Source: Rhodocyclaceae bacterium (GTDB lineage: Bacteria > Pseudomonadota > Gammaproteobacteria > Burkholderiales > Rhodocyclaceae). From it: DNA of 59,612 bases. How positions within the stretch are numbered: the first letter of the stretch is position 1; each line of letters opens with the position of its first letter. The stretch covers positions 1 through 59,612 of the forward strand of contig RXJP01000009.1 in assembly GCA_003963315.1 (NCBI GenBank), in the 5' to 3' direction. The position numbers and the translations under genes are program-made. The notes beneath the pieces are model-generated. The model did not search any database. It was not told the DNA's origin and was given only the letters and a program-made list of their open reading frames with translations. Below are positions 40,564-49,961 of the stretch, piece after piece.

Positions 40564-43137
40564 ATGAACGTATCCAACCCCGCACTCAAATGCGTCCGCC
40601 CCCAGAAAGACAGGCGGTATCCAGTTGCCGTTGCGATGCTTAGCATTTCTTTGATAGTCGCTGCTTGTGGTGGGGGGGGCGGCGGTGGCGGCGGAGGGGG
40701 CAGCAGTAGTGGCGGAAGTGGCAGCCCGGGCGGAAGCTCCCTGTCCCTATCCGGTACCGCCGCCGGGGGTTTGGCAATCCCCAATGCAACGGTAACCATC
40801 AAGTGCGCCACCGGAGGCACTCAGACGGGTACGACCAATGCGGCCGGGGTGTTCAGCATTTCAATAGCCTCGGGCGCCGGACCATGCGTTGCGGCGGTAG
40901 ATACTGGCGCTGCGGCAATCGTTTCACCCAACGGCAACATTCCCGCCCATACGATCTATCATGGCTATATTGCCGCCAGTGAAATTGTCAGTAACGCAGG
41001 GACAATCAATATCACGCCGCTGACGGAAGAAATCCTGCGCATCGCACTCAATCCCACCACAACCGCAGCCTTCTTCGGGCAGGCTAGCGTGGGGACCATC
41101 TCCTCGTCCGCCCTGGCAAACGCGGAATCCCAGGTGCTGACTGACCTTTCAGGCCGTGGCGCATCCATCGGGGGCATTACCGCACTTCGGACCCAAAGCT
41201 TCACTGCCCTAACGACCAGCAACACAACAACCAACCCGGACGTCATTGATACGGCCCTTGATTTGGTGGTGGCCAGCGGAAGTTACACGGTTACGCCACC
41301 GGCGGTGACCTATGTGGTCAGCACCACCGTAACGGATTACCAAAACTCCGGCAGCACCGTCACTGCCGCCGTGGGCGCGGTTTCCTGCTCGGATGCAACC
41401 ACTACGGGGACCACTTGCGCCAGCGCAGCCATCGGCACAGGCACCCCCATGACGCTCACGGCCACTCCTGCCGGTGGTTATGGCGCGATCTGGGGGGGCG
41501 CTTGCGCTTCCGCTGGTACTGGAAACACCTGCAACATCACCGTAGACGCCGCCAAGAGCGTGACTGTACGTTTCGACCCCAAAGGCTCGACCATCTGGTG
41601 GGTTGCCACCACGGGCAGCGATAGCAACAATGGGCGCACCCCAGCAACAGCCTATGCCACCTTCCATAAGGCGCTTACCTCGATGTCCGGGGGCGATACG
41701 CTTTATATCGACGATGGCACCTATCATGAAAGTATCGGCGGCTTTGGAGGAGCCTATAGCCGCTGGGATACATCCGTTTGCGGCGGGAGCACCACATCGA
41801 CACCTCCCTGTGTTGTCACAATCAACGGCTCTCGCAATGAGGGTCCTAATGGAATCAGCTCCGGACAACGCACAAAAATCCTGGGGTACCGTACCCATGC
41901 GGTCAAGATAGATGCATCGACAGCGCCTAACGGTAGTCGGATCGGCCTGGAGATTTTCAAGGGACAACATATCGAAGTCGCCAATATCGTCTTCATGCAT
42001 ACGCCCGACATGGGACCCGTGCATATCGAACAAGCCAACGATATTTACATTCACCAAGTGGGAGCTGCTTTCCCCGATCCCACCAGTGCAAGCGACAACA
42101 ACCGTGCCCACTTCTTCGTCGGCGATTCGAATGCTGTAGTGATTGAAGAATCGTGGGGCTGGGGCTATGGTGGCCGCTATGGTGTCGTATTCCATGGCGG
42201 TACAAACAACGTGGCACGACGCAACGTATTCCGTTATGACGGTTCTCCCGATGGTCAACCCAAGGCTGGTGTCACCCTTTACTCAGAGGACAATACCATC
42301 GCAGAGAACAACATAGTAATTGATTTCAACAACGGGCCAGACAATACTGGAGATGTCCATGCGCCGTTGTTCTCCACTTGTTCAAGCGCTCTGAGCGCAC
42401 CAAGCCTAGTGACCGGACTCGGCTCTATCGGTTGGTATGGCAATATGGCAATCAATACCACCGGGCAGACCAATGCGAACTTCTTTTTTGACAGTCTGTG
42501 CTCCATCGGCGGAACCGTCACTGTCAAAGACAACATCGTCCAAGGTATTGGTGCAAGCGGCGGAACGACCGTGGCAGGTCTATGGGTGAGTAACGACACC
42601 GGCACCCACCTTGATATCGTCTTGCAAAACAACACGATCTACAACATGAATGGTCGAGGTGTCCGAGTAGATGCACCTCCCCGTTGGAATTCCGTCACAT
42701 TCAATAGCAACATCGTGGATTTGGCGACGGGGCAGTGCTTCCAGGATGTTTCCGCTGGTGCAAGAACCTTCACTTCTGCTGGCAATCAGGTATTCGGGTG
42801 CTCCACCACATCCGTTCCCAATGACGCAACCACCGTGACTACCGATCCCAGCCTTACCTTCTTGCTTCGCGGCACCGGCGGGCGGGGGGCGACGGTGGAC
42901 AACCGTTACAACAACGGTACATTGACGGGTACGGTACTGTGGCCCTTCCCCAATGAAACCAACATCAAAACCGACATGTGCCAGGCAGACACGGGCGGAT
43001 CCAACGAGACTTCAGCGGCGGGATGGACAGGGAAATATTACACACGAGGACACGGTGCCAGCGGATGGTGTGCTTCAGGAAAAACCCTGACCAAGTACAT
43101 CTGGGAACAATTACCGGGCAGCACTAGCCCTTATTGA
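40564..43137 (+). CDS. large beta-helix lipoprotein with Gly-rich linker
   Basis: An 857-residue protein. ATG at 40564 follows AAGGGAAAA. The leader AVAMLSISLIVAAC ends in a lipobox (VAAC), so the mature N-terminus is a lipid-anchored Cys followed by a run of glycines (40672 on) and Ser/Gly repeats. Residues about 60-260 look like Ig-like or carboxypeptidase-regulatory-like modules (TAAGGLAIPNATVTIKC). One block (LTATPAGGYGAIWGGACASAGTGNTCNITV) resembles the bacterial repeat of surface proteins. From about residue 340 (WWVATTGSDSNNGRTPATAYATFHKAL) a right-handed parallel beta-helix follows, with many Asn/Gly turns. Such folds occur in polysaccharide lyases, epimerases and adhesins. Enzyme activity is not provable. 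A terminator follows. Confidence 0.85.
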   Translation: MNVSNPALKCVRPQKDRRYPVAVAMLSISLIVAACGGGGGGGGGGGSSSGGSGSPGGSSLSLSGTAAGGLAIPNATVTIKCATGGTQTGTTNAAGVFSISIASGAGPCVAAVDTGAAAIVSPNGNIPAHTIYHGYIAASEIVSNAGTINITPLTEEILRIALNPTTTAAFFGQASVGTISSSALANAESQVLTDLSGRGASIGGITALRTQSFTALTTSNTTTNPDVIDTALDLVVASGSYTVTPPAVTYVVSTTVTDYQNSGSTVTAAVGAVSCSDATTTGTTCASAAIGTGTPMTLTATPAGGYGAIWGGACASAGTGNTCNITVDAAKSVTVRFDPKGSTIWWVATTGSDSNNGRTPATAYATFHKALTSMSGGDTLYIDDGTYHESIGGFGGAYSRWDTSVCGGSTTSTPPCVVTINGSRNEGPNGISSGQRTKILGYRTHAVKIDASTAPNGSRIGLEIFKGQHIEVANIVFMHTPDMGPVHIEQANDIYIHQVGAAFPDPTSASDNNRAHFFVGDSNAVVIEESWGWGYGGRYGVVFHGGTNNVARRNVFRYDGSPDGQPKAGVTLYSEDNTIAENNIVIDFNNGPDNTGDVHAPLFSTCSSALSAPSLVTGLGSIGWYGNMAINTTGQTNANFFFDSLCSIGGTVTVKDNIVQGIGASGGTTVAGLWVSNDTGTHLDIVLQNNTIYNMNGRGVRVDAPPRWNSVTFNSNIVDLATGQCFQDVSAGARTFTSAGNQVFGCSTTSVPNDATTVTTDPSLTFLLRGTGGRGATVDNRYNNGTLTGTVLWPFPNETNIKTDMCQADTGGSNETSAAGWTGKYYTRGHGASGWCASGKTLTKYIWEQLPGSTSPY
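40672..40679 (+). repeat. G8 homopolymer in the lipoprotein linker
   Basis: Eight consecutive G bases sit inside a longer G-rich stretch that encodes the poly-Gly linker right after the lipobox Cys. Gain or loss of one base would shift the frame near the N-terminus. Confidence 0.75.
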
Positions 43138-43162
43138 GGATCAATGACCGGGACACGAATCA

Positions 43163-43192
43163 ATGGGCAGGGGTGAACCTGCCCATTTTTTT
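43163..43192 (+). terminator. Rho-independent terminator after the lipoprotein gene
   Basis: ATGGGCAGG (43163-43171) and CCTGCCCAT (43178-43186) form a perfect 9-bp stem with a GGTGAA loop, followed by seven T bases (43186-43192). It lies 25 bases past the stop codon. Confidence 0.92.
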
Positions 43193-43255
43193 CTGCAATA
43201 CCTATCCGCTTAGCTCATCGTCCCTCACATACTGACGATCCATTGGACGCATCAC

Positions 43256-44410
43256 TTGCAACCCACTCCTCTCTCAACTCTTTCCACCGGACGCGATAAC
43301 AACTTCAACCTGATCCGCTTCCTTGCGGCGTCGCTGGTGATCTTTACCCATGCGTTCGGATTGATGGGGGAAACCACGGAGCCTTTGCAGCATGTTGTCG
43401 GGCTGTCCTTCGGATCCTTGGCAGTAGACGTATTTTTTGTCACCAGCGGTTTTTTAATCGCAAAGAGCTGGCTGAACCGTGGAGACCCCACAGCATTTTT
43501 TTTCGCCCGGTTCATGAGGATTTATCCAGCCCTGTGGGTATCGGTCGCCATCTGCGGCTTGGTGCTGGGGCCGGCATTTACAAACTTGCCCTTGGCCGAT
43601 TACTTGCGGCACAAGGACACCCTGAAGTTCCTCTTCGAGAACAGTACCCTGCTTGTCTCGGGCACGTTCAAAACACTTCCTGGTGTGTTTGCCAACCAGC
43701 CTTCGTCAGATATCAATGCCCCGCTGTGGACGCTGCCCTATGAATTAAAGATGTATATCGGGCTGGGTGTTGCAGGTGGTCTTGGCTTGTTGGCACGCCG
43801 GGGCTGGGTGTTGGGCTTGGTCGTCGGCAGCTTTCTCGCATTCGCGATGGCCTGGATAAAGGTGTTCGACGCATCCGAACGTTTGGTGGACACCCTTCGT
43901 TTTATCTACCTGTTCTCTTCGGGAACTGCTTTTTACCTGTATCGAGACAGGGTTTCGATTTCCTGGGGGCGCTGCCTTGGCCTGATTGTGGGGCTTTTTG
44001 TCGCCTTGATCTTGACCACACAACCCCATGAACGTCGTTTGTTGCTGGCGTTGATATGTCCTCCACTGGTTGTCTCTCTGGCTTTCCTCCCCAGCGGATT
44101 ACTCAAAACTTTCAATCGCGTCGGCGACTATTCCTATGGCCTCTATATCTTCGGTATGCCGGTGCAACAGACCATCATCGCAATTTATGGAAAGTCTTCA
44201 ATCGCCACCCATTTCTGGTTCGCTTACGGAGCCGCCCTCCTCTTGGCCATAATCTCCTGGCACCTGGTCGAGCAGCGAATGCTCGCCCTACCACTTCCAT
44301 CGTGGCTTATTCACCTTGGTAGCCGTCGAGAAAACCGTCATCAACCCACAGACCCGATTCGGGGCAACCGTGACAGAACGGCAATGGCAAAAGATGAACC
44401 TACGGTCTGA
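43256..44410 (+). CDS. membrane acyltransferase, acyltransferase-3 family
   Basis: A 384-residue protein with about ten membrane segments. It starts with TTG at 43256, the most upstream start in frame, and the ribosome binding site is weak. The family signature FNLIRFLAASLVIFTHAFGLMG includes the catalytic-type His in the first helix, and the region LSFGSLAVDVFFVTSGFLIAKSWLNR is typical of O-acetylases that modify surface polysaccharides. It would move an acetyl or other acyl group across the inner membrane to the glycan. The last 40 residues are polar and basic. A second acyltransferase follows immediately. Confidence 0.9.
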   Translation: MQPTPLSTLSTGRDNNFNLIRFLAASLVIFTHAFGLMGETTEPLQHVVGLSFGSLAVDVFFVTSGFLIAKSWLNRGDPTAFFFARFMRIYPALWVSVAICGLVLGPAFTNLPLADYLRHKDTLKFLFENSTLLVSGTFKTLPGVFANQPSSDINAPLWTLPYELKMYIGLGVAGGLGLLARRGWVLGLVVGSFLAFAMAWIKVFDASERLVDTLRFIYLFSSGTAFYLYRDRVSISWGRCLGLIVGLFVALILTTQPHERRLLLALICPPLVVSLAFLPSGLLKTFNRVGDYSYGLYIFGMPVQQTIIAIYGKSSIATHFWFAYGAALLLAIISWHLVEQRMLALPLPSWLIHLGSRRENRHQPTDPIRGNRDRTAMAKDEPTV

Positions 44411-44435
44411 AAACGAGTTCAGCGATACCCAACCC

Positions 44436-45518
44436 ATGAACGCTGTCGCCCCGACACCATCGCATTCAAACGTTGAGGCGACCTTGAATGCGCGTGTTCG
44501 CCACATTGATCTGTTCCGCTTCATCGCAGCCTTCATGGTCATGCTCTTCCATTACACGTTCCGAGGCTACGCCGCCGACGGATACTCGCCCATGCCTTAC
44601 CCTTGGTTGGCTCCCGTGACCCAATACGGCTACCTGGGCGTCGAATTCTTTTTTCTGATCAGCGGCTTCGTGATCCTCATGACCGCCTCTTCCGGCTCCC
44701 TCAGGCGTTTCATGGTTTCCAGGGTGACCCGGCTGTATCCCGCTTTCTGGTTCTGCTGCACCCTCACCTTTATCGCCATCCTGGTCTTCGGCACCCATCG
44801 ATTCGTCGTCACACCGGTCCAATATTTGGTTAACCTGACCATGCTCAACGAATTTGTCGGTGTGGAACCCATTGACGGGGTGTACTGGTCCCTCGCGGTG
44901 GAAATCCGCTTTTATCTGCTGATCGGCGTGCTGTTGCTCATCGGCCGAATCCACCGGGCCGACATTTTCCTTACCGCCTGGCTGATCCTGACCGTGGCCC
45001 TAGACCTTTTCCCCGTGGAAAAATTGAAAACGCTGTTCATCACCTTTTACGCCCCGTATTTCATTGCGGGTGCGGCAAGCTATTTGATCTATGCGAAAGG
45101 AAAGTCGCCGAAAAGGCTGGCGCTTTTCGCGGCCTGCTGGGTGCTGGCCCTCGCGCACTCCACCCAATCCACGGCGGACTTGATCAGGCACTACCATGCG
45201 AACTACAACGTGTACGTGCCCTTCGCAATTATCAGTGTTTTTTTTGTTGCCTTCCTCGTCGTGGCCATCGTAAAGCCCGAAGGGAAAATGAATTGGGTGA
45301 CCGTTGGCAACCTGACCTATCCGCTCTACCTCATTCACCAGGTGATCGGTTATCTGGTCTTCAGCCATGGTTACCCCGGCCTCAATCCTCATTTGTTGCT
45401 TTGGGGCACCGTCTTCGCCATGCTGCTGATCGCCTACTTCATCAATCAGCAAGTGGAAAAACCCTTGGCTAGACGCCTCAGGCGGCTACTCGCTGGATCC
45501 GGGCCGGAACTGGCTTGA
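44436..45518 (+). CDS. membrane acyltransferase, acyltransferase-3 family (second copy)
   Basis: A protein of about 360 residues with ten or so membrane helices. RHIDLFRFIAAFMVMLFHYTFRGYA carries the family R...H motif, and GYLGVEFFFLISGFVILMTASSGSLRRFMVSRVTRLYPAFW is the second signature. The start is uncertain. ATG at 44436 is chosen because it lies after the preceding stop (44410). ATG at 44394 would overlap that gene by 17 bases, and a start at 44316 would overlap it by 95. The protein is distinct in sequence from the first acyltransferase, so two different acylations of the polysaccharide are likely. The Leu/Phe-rich C-terminus ends in a basic tail (EKPLARRLRRLLAG). Confidence 0.88.
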   Translation: MNAVAPTPSHSNVEATLNARVRHIDLFRFIAAFMVMLFHYTFRGYAADGYSPMPYPWLAPVTQYGYLGVEFFFLISGFVILMTASSGSLRRFMVSRVTRLYPAFWFCCTLTFIAILVFGTHRFVVTPVQYLVNLTMLNEFVGVEPIDGVYWSLAVEIRFYLLIGVLLLIGRIHRADIFLTAWLILTVALDLFPVEKLKTLFITFYAPYFIAGAASYLIYAKGKSPKRLALFAACWVLALAHSTQSTADLIRHYHANYNVYVPFAIISVFFVAFLVVAIVKPEGKMNWVTVGNLTYPLYLIHQVIGYLVFSHGYPGLNPHLLLWGTVFAMLLIAYFINQQVEKPLARRLRRLLAGSGPELA

Positions 45519-45573
45519 TCCCCACGGGTTATTCAAGAAAGTCCGAGCCACCATGCACACCGCAGGAATCCCG

Positions 45574-47292
45574 ATGAATCTCACCCGTCTGCTCTACTCG
45601 GCCTGGTTGCTGCTGGCCCTCACCATGGCAGCACTCAATGGCTACGGTGAGCCGATGCCCGTCAGGCCGGTATTGGTCTACACCGACATCCTGTCCGGAC
45701 CCAATAACGGTGGAGAGAACGACCAAGGTATCTACCTGTCCCTGTTCGGCAAGCATTTCGGCCAAGGAGGCCTAGGGGGGCGCATCAAGGTCGTCATCGG
45801 CGGCGCGGAAGTCGCCAGTTATCTCTCCCTTAAACCATCACGCGGCCGCAACGACATTCAACAATTGACCGTGCAGGTCGGTCACCTGGGGAAACCCAAG
45901 ACCGGGACACCGCTGCCGGTCAAGGTAGTAGTGGACGGCGTCGAATCGATGGAGAGGTCGACGTTCACCGTAAACCCCGGCCGCATCCTGTTCGTAGACA
46001 ACATCAAGGGCGACGACCGTACAGCGGTGGTCGGCGACATCAATCGGCCATTCCGCCATGTGCAAACCAGCCGCCTGAGCGAAGGTGCTTGGGGGCAGGT
46101 CCGCCCGGGAGACTTCATCGTCATGCGGGGGACAGGAACCCCTTGGACGGACAAGGGCTACCAGAATTTTTTTCTCCGAGTCCGCGACAAATCCGGCAGT
46201 GCCCCTACCGGCCAAACAGGCAGTGGTCCAATCGGCTTGATGGGATACCCGGGAGAGGACGTCTATATCTACCAGCCCTACGATGCAGAGCTCGAAAAAT
46301 CAGGCACCTCAGGAGCCATCTCGGCCGTCAATGGCCTTGCCTTCCCGGGCCTCGGGCAATGGGTCACAGTGTCCAATCTGAGGATAGAGGGTGGTGGTCA
46401 CGATGGCGCCATCAACCTCGAGATCCGCGGCAACCATTGGCGGATCGTCAACAATGAATTGACAGCGGCAACCGCAGTGAAGAACATCGATGCAAAAGCG
46501 GGAGGCATCGTAGGCAACGGCTTCGACCAAGTCTGGCTGGGCAATTATATTCACGACATCTTCTGCGGCCCGGCTGGCACTGGTCCTCTGCAAAACCATG
46601 GCATCTACATCGATGGCGAAGGCGATTATGAAATCGCCTACAACGTCATCGACAACGTCCCCGGCGGCAGCGGTTTCCAGACCTATGTAAACGGCACCAA
46701 CGGGTCCGACAACACCGGCAACATCAACCTCCATCACAACCTGATCCGCAATGCCGGCAAACATGGGATCAACCTTGCTGACGGCACCCGGGAAAATGTG
46801 CGCATCTTCAACAACCTCATCGTCACGCCCCGCTTCGCCGGCTTGCGCCTCAATACCACGCAACTGAGCAAGGCCCGCATCTACAACAATACGTTCTACG
46901 GCACCAATACAGACCGAAAGCCAAAATATGGCGCGTTAATGAATGACTGGAACCTGCCTGCGGACGCCCTGGATCTGCAAAACAATCTGATCGTCGCCAC
47001 CCCTGGCACCGATTACACCGGGGGCACGGTGGGCTTCGGTGGCAGGGTGGGCATCATTAACCGGAACTTCTGGTCCGGGGGCCGAGGAGAGGTCGCGATG
47101 GACCGCTATCCCCAAAGTGGGGATCCCGGCTTTGTTACCGATGGTCGTGACTTCCATCTTCGGCCGCAAAGCTGGGCCATTGATGCGGGCTCGCCCACCG
47201 TCGCCCGCATAGTGGAAAACGATTACGACATCGTGACAAAACGCCCGCAAGGCCTGGGGTTCGACATTGGGGCTTATGAATTGCCGCGTTAA
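45574..47292 (+). CDS. exported right-handed beta-helix protein with N-terminal IPT/TIG-like domain
   Basis: A 572-residue protein. ATG at 45574 is preceded by AGGAA, while the ATG at 45553 has no ribosome binding site. A signal peptide (LTRLLYSAWLLLALTMAALNGYG) is followed by an IPT/TIG-like beta-sandwich (residues about 35-140: IYLSLFGKHFGQGGLGGRIKVVIGGAEV). A parallel beta-helix runs from about 155 to the end, with repeats such as GNHWRIVNNELTA, GDYEIAYNVIDNVPGGSGF, TGNINLHHNLIRNAGKHGI and RIFNNLIVTPRFAGLRL. The fold suggests a polysaccharide lyase, epimerase or glycan-binding protein acting in the periplasm or at the surface. No catalytic residues are assigned. Confidence 0.86.
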   Translation: MNLTRLLYSAWLLLALTMAALNGYGEPMPVRPVLVYTDILSGPNNGGENDQGIYLSLFGKHFGQGGLGGRIKVVIGGAEVASYLSLKPSRGRNDIQQLTVQVGHLGKPKTGTPLPVKVVVDGVESMERSTFTVNPGRILFVDNIKGDDRTAVVGDINRPFRHVQTSRLSEGAWGQVRPGDFIVMRGTGTPWTDKGYQNFFLRVRDKSGSAPTGQTGSGPIGLMGYPGEDVYIYQPYDAELEKSGTSGAISAVNGLAFPGLGQWVTVSNLRIEGGGHDGAINLEIRGNHWRIVNNELTAATAVKNIDAKAGGIVGNGFDQVWLGNYIHDIFCGPAGTGPLQNHGIYIDGEGDYEIAYNVIDNVPGGSGFQTYVNGTNGSDNTGNINLHHNLIRNAGKHGINLADGTRENVRIFNNLIVTPRFAGLRLNTTQLSKARIYNNTFYGTNTDRKPKYGALMNDWNLPADALDLQNNLIVATPGTDYTGGTVGFGGRVGIINRNFWSGGRGEVAMDRYPQSGDPGFVTDGRDFHLRPQSWAIDAGSPTVARIVENDYDIVTKRPQGLGFDIGAYELPR

Positions 47293-47358
47293 ACCTGTCA
47301 GCCGTTAAAATGGTCGGTTCAAGGATAATTGGACTTTTTGGGACATTCCGGGTCAGTC

Positions 47359-48543
47359 GTGCGAATTCTCTATCACCATCGAACCCAGGGCGAGGAGCCC
47401 GAGTCGATCCATATCGCTGCGATTGTGGATGCCTTGTGCCACCTCGGCCACGAGGTTCTTGTCGTCGGCCCCGCTCCTGTCCAACACCGCGCCACGCAGG
47501 TAAGCCGCCCTTCACTGCTGGCGAGGATCAAGAAGGCCGCGCCCCGCCTGCTTTTCGAATTGATGCAATTGGCCTACAACGGCGTCGTACACCGGCGCCT
47601 GCGCAAAGCCATTGATGACTTCAAACCCGATCTGATCTATGAACGTTATGCCCTGTTCAACATCGCCGGGGTCCGATTGGCGAAAAAACGGGGCATTCCT
47701 CTGATCCTGGAAGTCAATACACCTTACGCGCAAGCCTGGGCGCAGTACTACGGCCTCTATCTGAAACGGCTTGCTCGCTGGATGGAGAAGCGCACCTTGC
47801 TTAGCGCCGGACACATCATCACGGTCACCGAAGTACAACGCGGCATGCTGGTGGAGGAAGGCATCCCCTCCGAAAACATCAGCGTCTGCCACAATGCGAT
47901 TGATCCTGAATGGTTTGATCCCGCCCGACACAACGATCCCAACCTTCGGATCGCCTTGCAACTGCCCCCTGTCGTGGTAGGTTTTGTCGGCACCATGAAC
48001 CGCTGGCAGGGAATTCCCGAGTTCCCTCAAGTGCTGACCGAAGTGCTGGGCCGATGCCCTGACGTCGGTTTCCTGTTCGTTGGCGATGGTGAGTTCAGGG
48101 CACCGCTGGAAGCCTTCTGCACGGCACAGGGATTCGGCAATCGCGTCGTATTCACCGGGCGCAAACCTCATGCAGATATCCCGCCGCTGGTGGCCACGAT
48201 GGATATCGCGATCCTGCTCAATTCCAACGCCTATGGTTCGCCCATGAAAATTTTTGAATACATGGGCATGGGTAAAGCCGTGATCGCCCCTAGCGTGGGA
48301 CCGGTAGTCGAGGTTCTCAAGGATGGCGATACCGGTCTGCTCATTGAACCCGGTAACGTAACGCAGATGGCCAGCCAGATCGTACGATTGGCCACTGACC
48401 CGGAGCTCCGCAGCCACCTTGGCAAGGCGGGCCGGGCCTATGTATCCGCCAACCATACCTGGCGACAGAATGCGCTAAAAATTCTCGACATCCAGCCGCG
48501 ATTGGCAATGGCCCGGGCGAGGCTTGCGGAGGGGTCATGCTGA
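47359..48543 (+). CDS. glycosyltransferase family 4
   Basis: A 394-residue GT-B enzyme. GTG at 47359 is chosen so that the protein starts RILYHHRTQGEEPESIHI, the usual first beta-strand of this group. The track start TTG at 47329 would add ten atypical residues. The donor half contains VVGFVGTMNRWQGIPEF, LFVGDGEFRAPLEAFC and LLNSNAYGSPMKIFEYMGMGKAVIAP. The SPMKIFEYM motif is common in exopolysaccharide transferases. The stop overlaps the start of the next gene by 7 bases. The donor sugar is unknown. The acceptor half has RYALFNIAGVRLAKKRGIPLILEVNTP. Confidence 0.92.
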   Translation: MRILYHHRTQGEEPESIHIAAIVDALCHLGHEVLVVGPAPVQHRATQVSRPSLLARIKKAAPRLLFELMQLAYNGVVHRRLRKAIDDFKPDLIYERYALFNIAGVRLAKKRGIPLILEVNTPYAQAWAQYYGLYLKRLARWMEKRTLLSAGHIITVTEVQRGMLVEEGIPSENISVCHNAIDPEWFDPARHNDPNLRIALQLPPVVVGFVGTMNRWQGIPEFPQVLTEVLGRCPDVGFLFVGDGEFRAPLEAFCTAQGFGNRVVFTGRKPHADIPPLVATMDIAILLNSNAYGSPMKIFEYMGMGKAVIAPSVGPVVEVLKDGDTGLLIEPGNVTQMASQIVRLATDPELRSHLGKAGRAYVSANHTWRQNALKILDIQPRLAMARARLAEGSC

Positions 48544-49952
48544 AACGCCGCGTCGACCTTTGGCTCCCCAGTTATGCCATGGAAACCCTGCCCCGGCTGA
48601 TGCGACGTTTGGGCCGGGCATCCCATCACACCCATATTATTTTCCTCGTGTGCGACCATTTCGAGCCCCGCCACGGCACACGGGACGAAAGCCAGGCCTC
48701 AGCGCGCATGGCCACTTGGGCATCCGGCTACCAGGCCTTCCAGCAGCGTTGCCAGGAAGAATTTGGCACGTCGCCCTTGCATACCTGGTTCTATCCTCCC
48801 CACCATGGTACGCAACACTTGGCGGACCTATCGGCCATGGCCCACGCCGGCCTCGGCGAAGTGGAACTACATTACCACCACGACGGGGATACCGAGGAAA
48901 CGCTTGAGCGCGACCTGCGGGCAACGATCGCCGAATACAAGCGCTGGGGTCTGCTGCTGGAATCGGGAGAAAGACCCCGGACCTCCTTCGGCTTCATCCA
49001 CGGCGATTGGGCGTTGGGCAACTCCTGTGGCGGGAAGTACTGCGGGGTGAATGACGAACTTAGCGTCCTCCAACGGCTCGGTTGTTGGGCTGACCTGACC
49101 ATGCCGTCGGCGGAACAATGCCAGACTCGGAAAATCAATGCGATCTACTACGCCAAGGGAGATCCCTCCCGGCCAAAATCCCACGATCGGGGCCCTGATG
49201 CCCGTGTCGGCAGCACCCGCCAGGAAGGTTTAATGCTGATCCAGGGCCCCCTCGGCATCAACTGGCATGCGCCCTCGTACCCCCGTATAGAGAACGCCAG
49301 TCTCACCAGTGCCAACTGGGGACGGCCGGACCGCATCCGGAAGTGGATCGATTGCCACGTTCATGTCCAGGGACGACCCGAGTGGCTGTTTGTCAAGCTG
49401 CATACCCATGGCGCCATCGAAAAAGACTTCGATGCACTGTTCGGCGACAAGGCCATGTCCATGCATCGCACCCTCAACCGCGACTACAACGATGGCAAGC
49501 GTTACAGCCTGCATTACGTCACGGCACGACAGGCCTACAACATCGCCAAGGCGGCGGAACATGGACATACGGGGAATCCATCGGACTATCTTGATTTCGC
49601 CGTCCCACCGCCAGCCACGGCTTTTTATACCGCCAACGCTAGGCATGAATTGCGCTGCTGTACGCCTACGCGGCTCGATATCGCATCTATTGAACACACG
49701 GGTGTTGTACGGATTCACAGCAAGATCGGACCGGTCAGCCGGATATCCGGCGCCATCAGCGCCGTCAGCATCGATGCCCGGGAGGGCACCGTGATCCTGG
49801 AGACCAGTGGGCCGACGGAAGTGCTGCCCCAAGCCGAAGCGACCCTGTTGGGTATCGAAGGCGTGGAGCCCGCCAGCCTGGGCACCGATACGCTGATCCT
49901 TCCGACAGCCGGACGCCATGTTTTGCGTTTCAGCCCCTCCCCTGCCTTGTGA
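48537..49952 (+). CDS. uncharacterised protein, polysaccharide deacetylase-like metal motifs
   Basis: A 471-residue protein I do not recognise with certainty. It has no signal peptide. Possible NodB-like metal sites are HIIFLVCDHFEPRHG (Asp/His), TWFYPPHHG, EVELHYHHDGDTEETLERDL (His cluster) and FGFIHGDWALGN. The second half has KLHTHGAIEKDFDALFGDKAMS and a beta-rich tail (about 370-471). The order of motifs resembles a deacetylase or GH57-like barrel, but the loops differ from both NodB proteins in this window. It overlaps the glycosyltransferase gene by 7 bases and lies 9 bases before a GT2 gene, so it belongs to glycan synthesis. Confidence in the reading frame is high, in function low. 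Confidence 0.75.
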   Translation: MLKRRVDLWLPSYAMETLPRLMRRLGRASHHTHIIFLVCDHFEPRHGTRDESQASARMATWASGYQAFQQRCQEEFGTSPLHTWFYPPHHGTQHLADLSAMAHAGLGEVELHYHHDGDTEETLERDLRATIAEYKRWGLLLESGERPRTSFGFIHGDWALGNSCGGKYCGVNDELSVLQRLGCWADLTMPSAEQCQTRKINAIYYAKGDPSRPKSHDRGPDARVGSTRQEGLMLIQGPLGINWHAPSYPRIENASLTSANWGRPDRIRKWIDCHVHVQGRPEWLFVKLHTHGAIEKDFDALFGDKAMSMHRTLNRDYNDGKRYSLHYVTARQAYNIAKAAEHGHTGNPSDYLDFAVPPPATAFYTANARHELRCCTPTRLDIASIEHTGVVRIHSKIGPVSRISGAISAVSIDAREGTVILETSGPTEVLPQAEATLLGIEGVEPASLGTDTLILPTAGRHVLRFSPSPAL

Positions 49953-49961
49953 AAGGATGAA

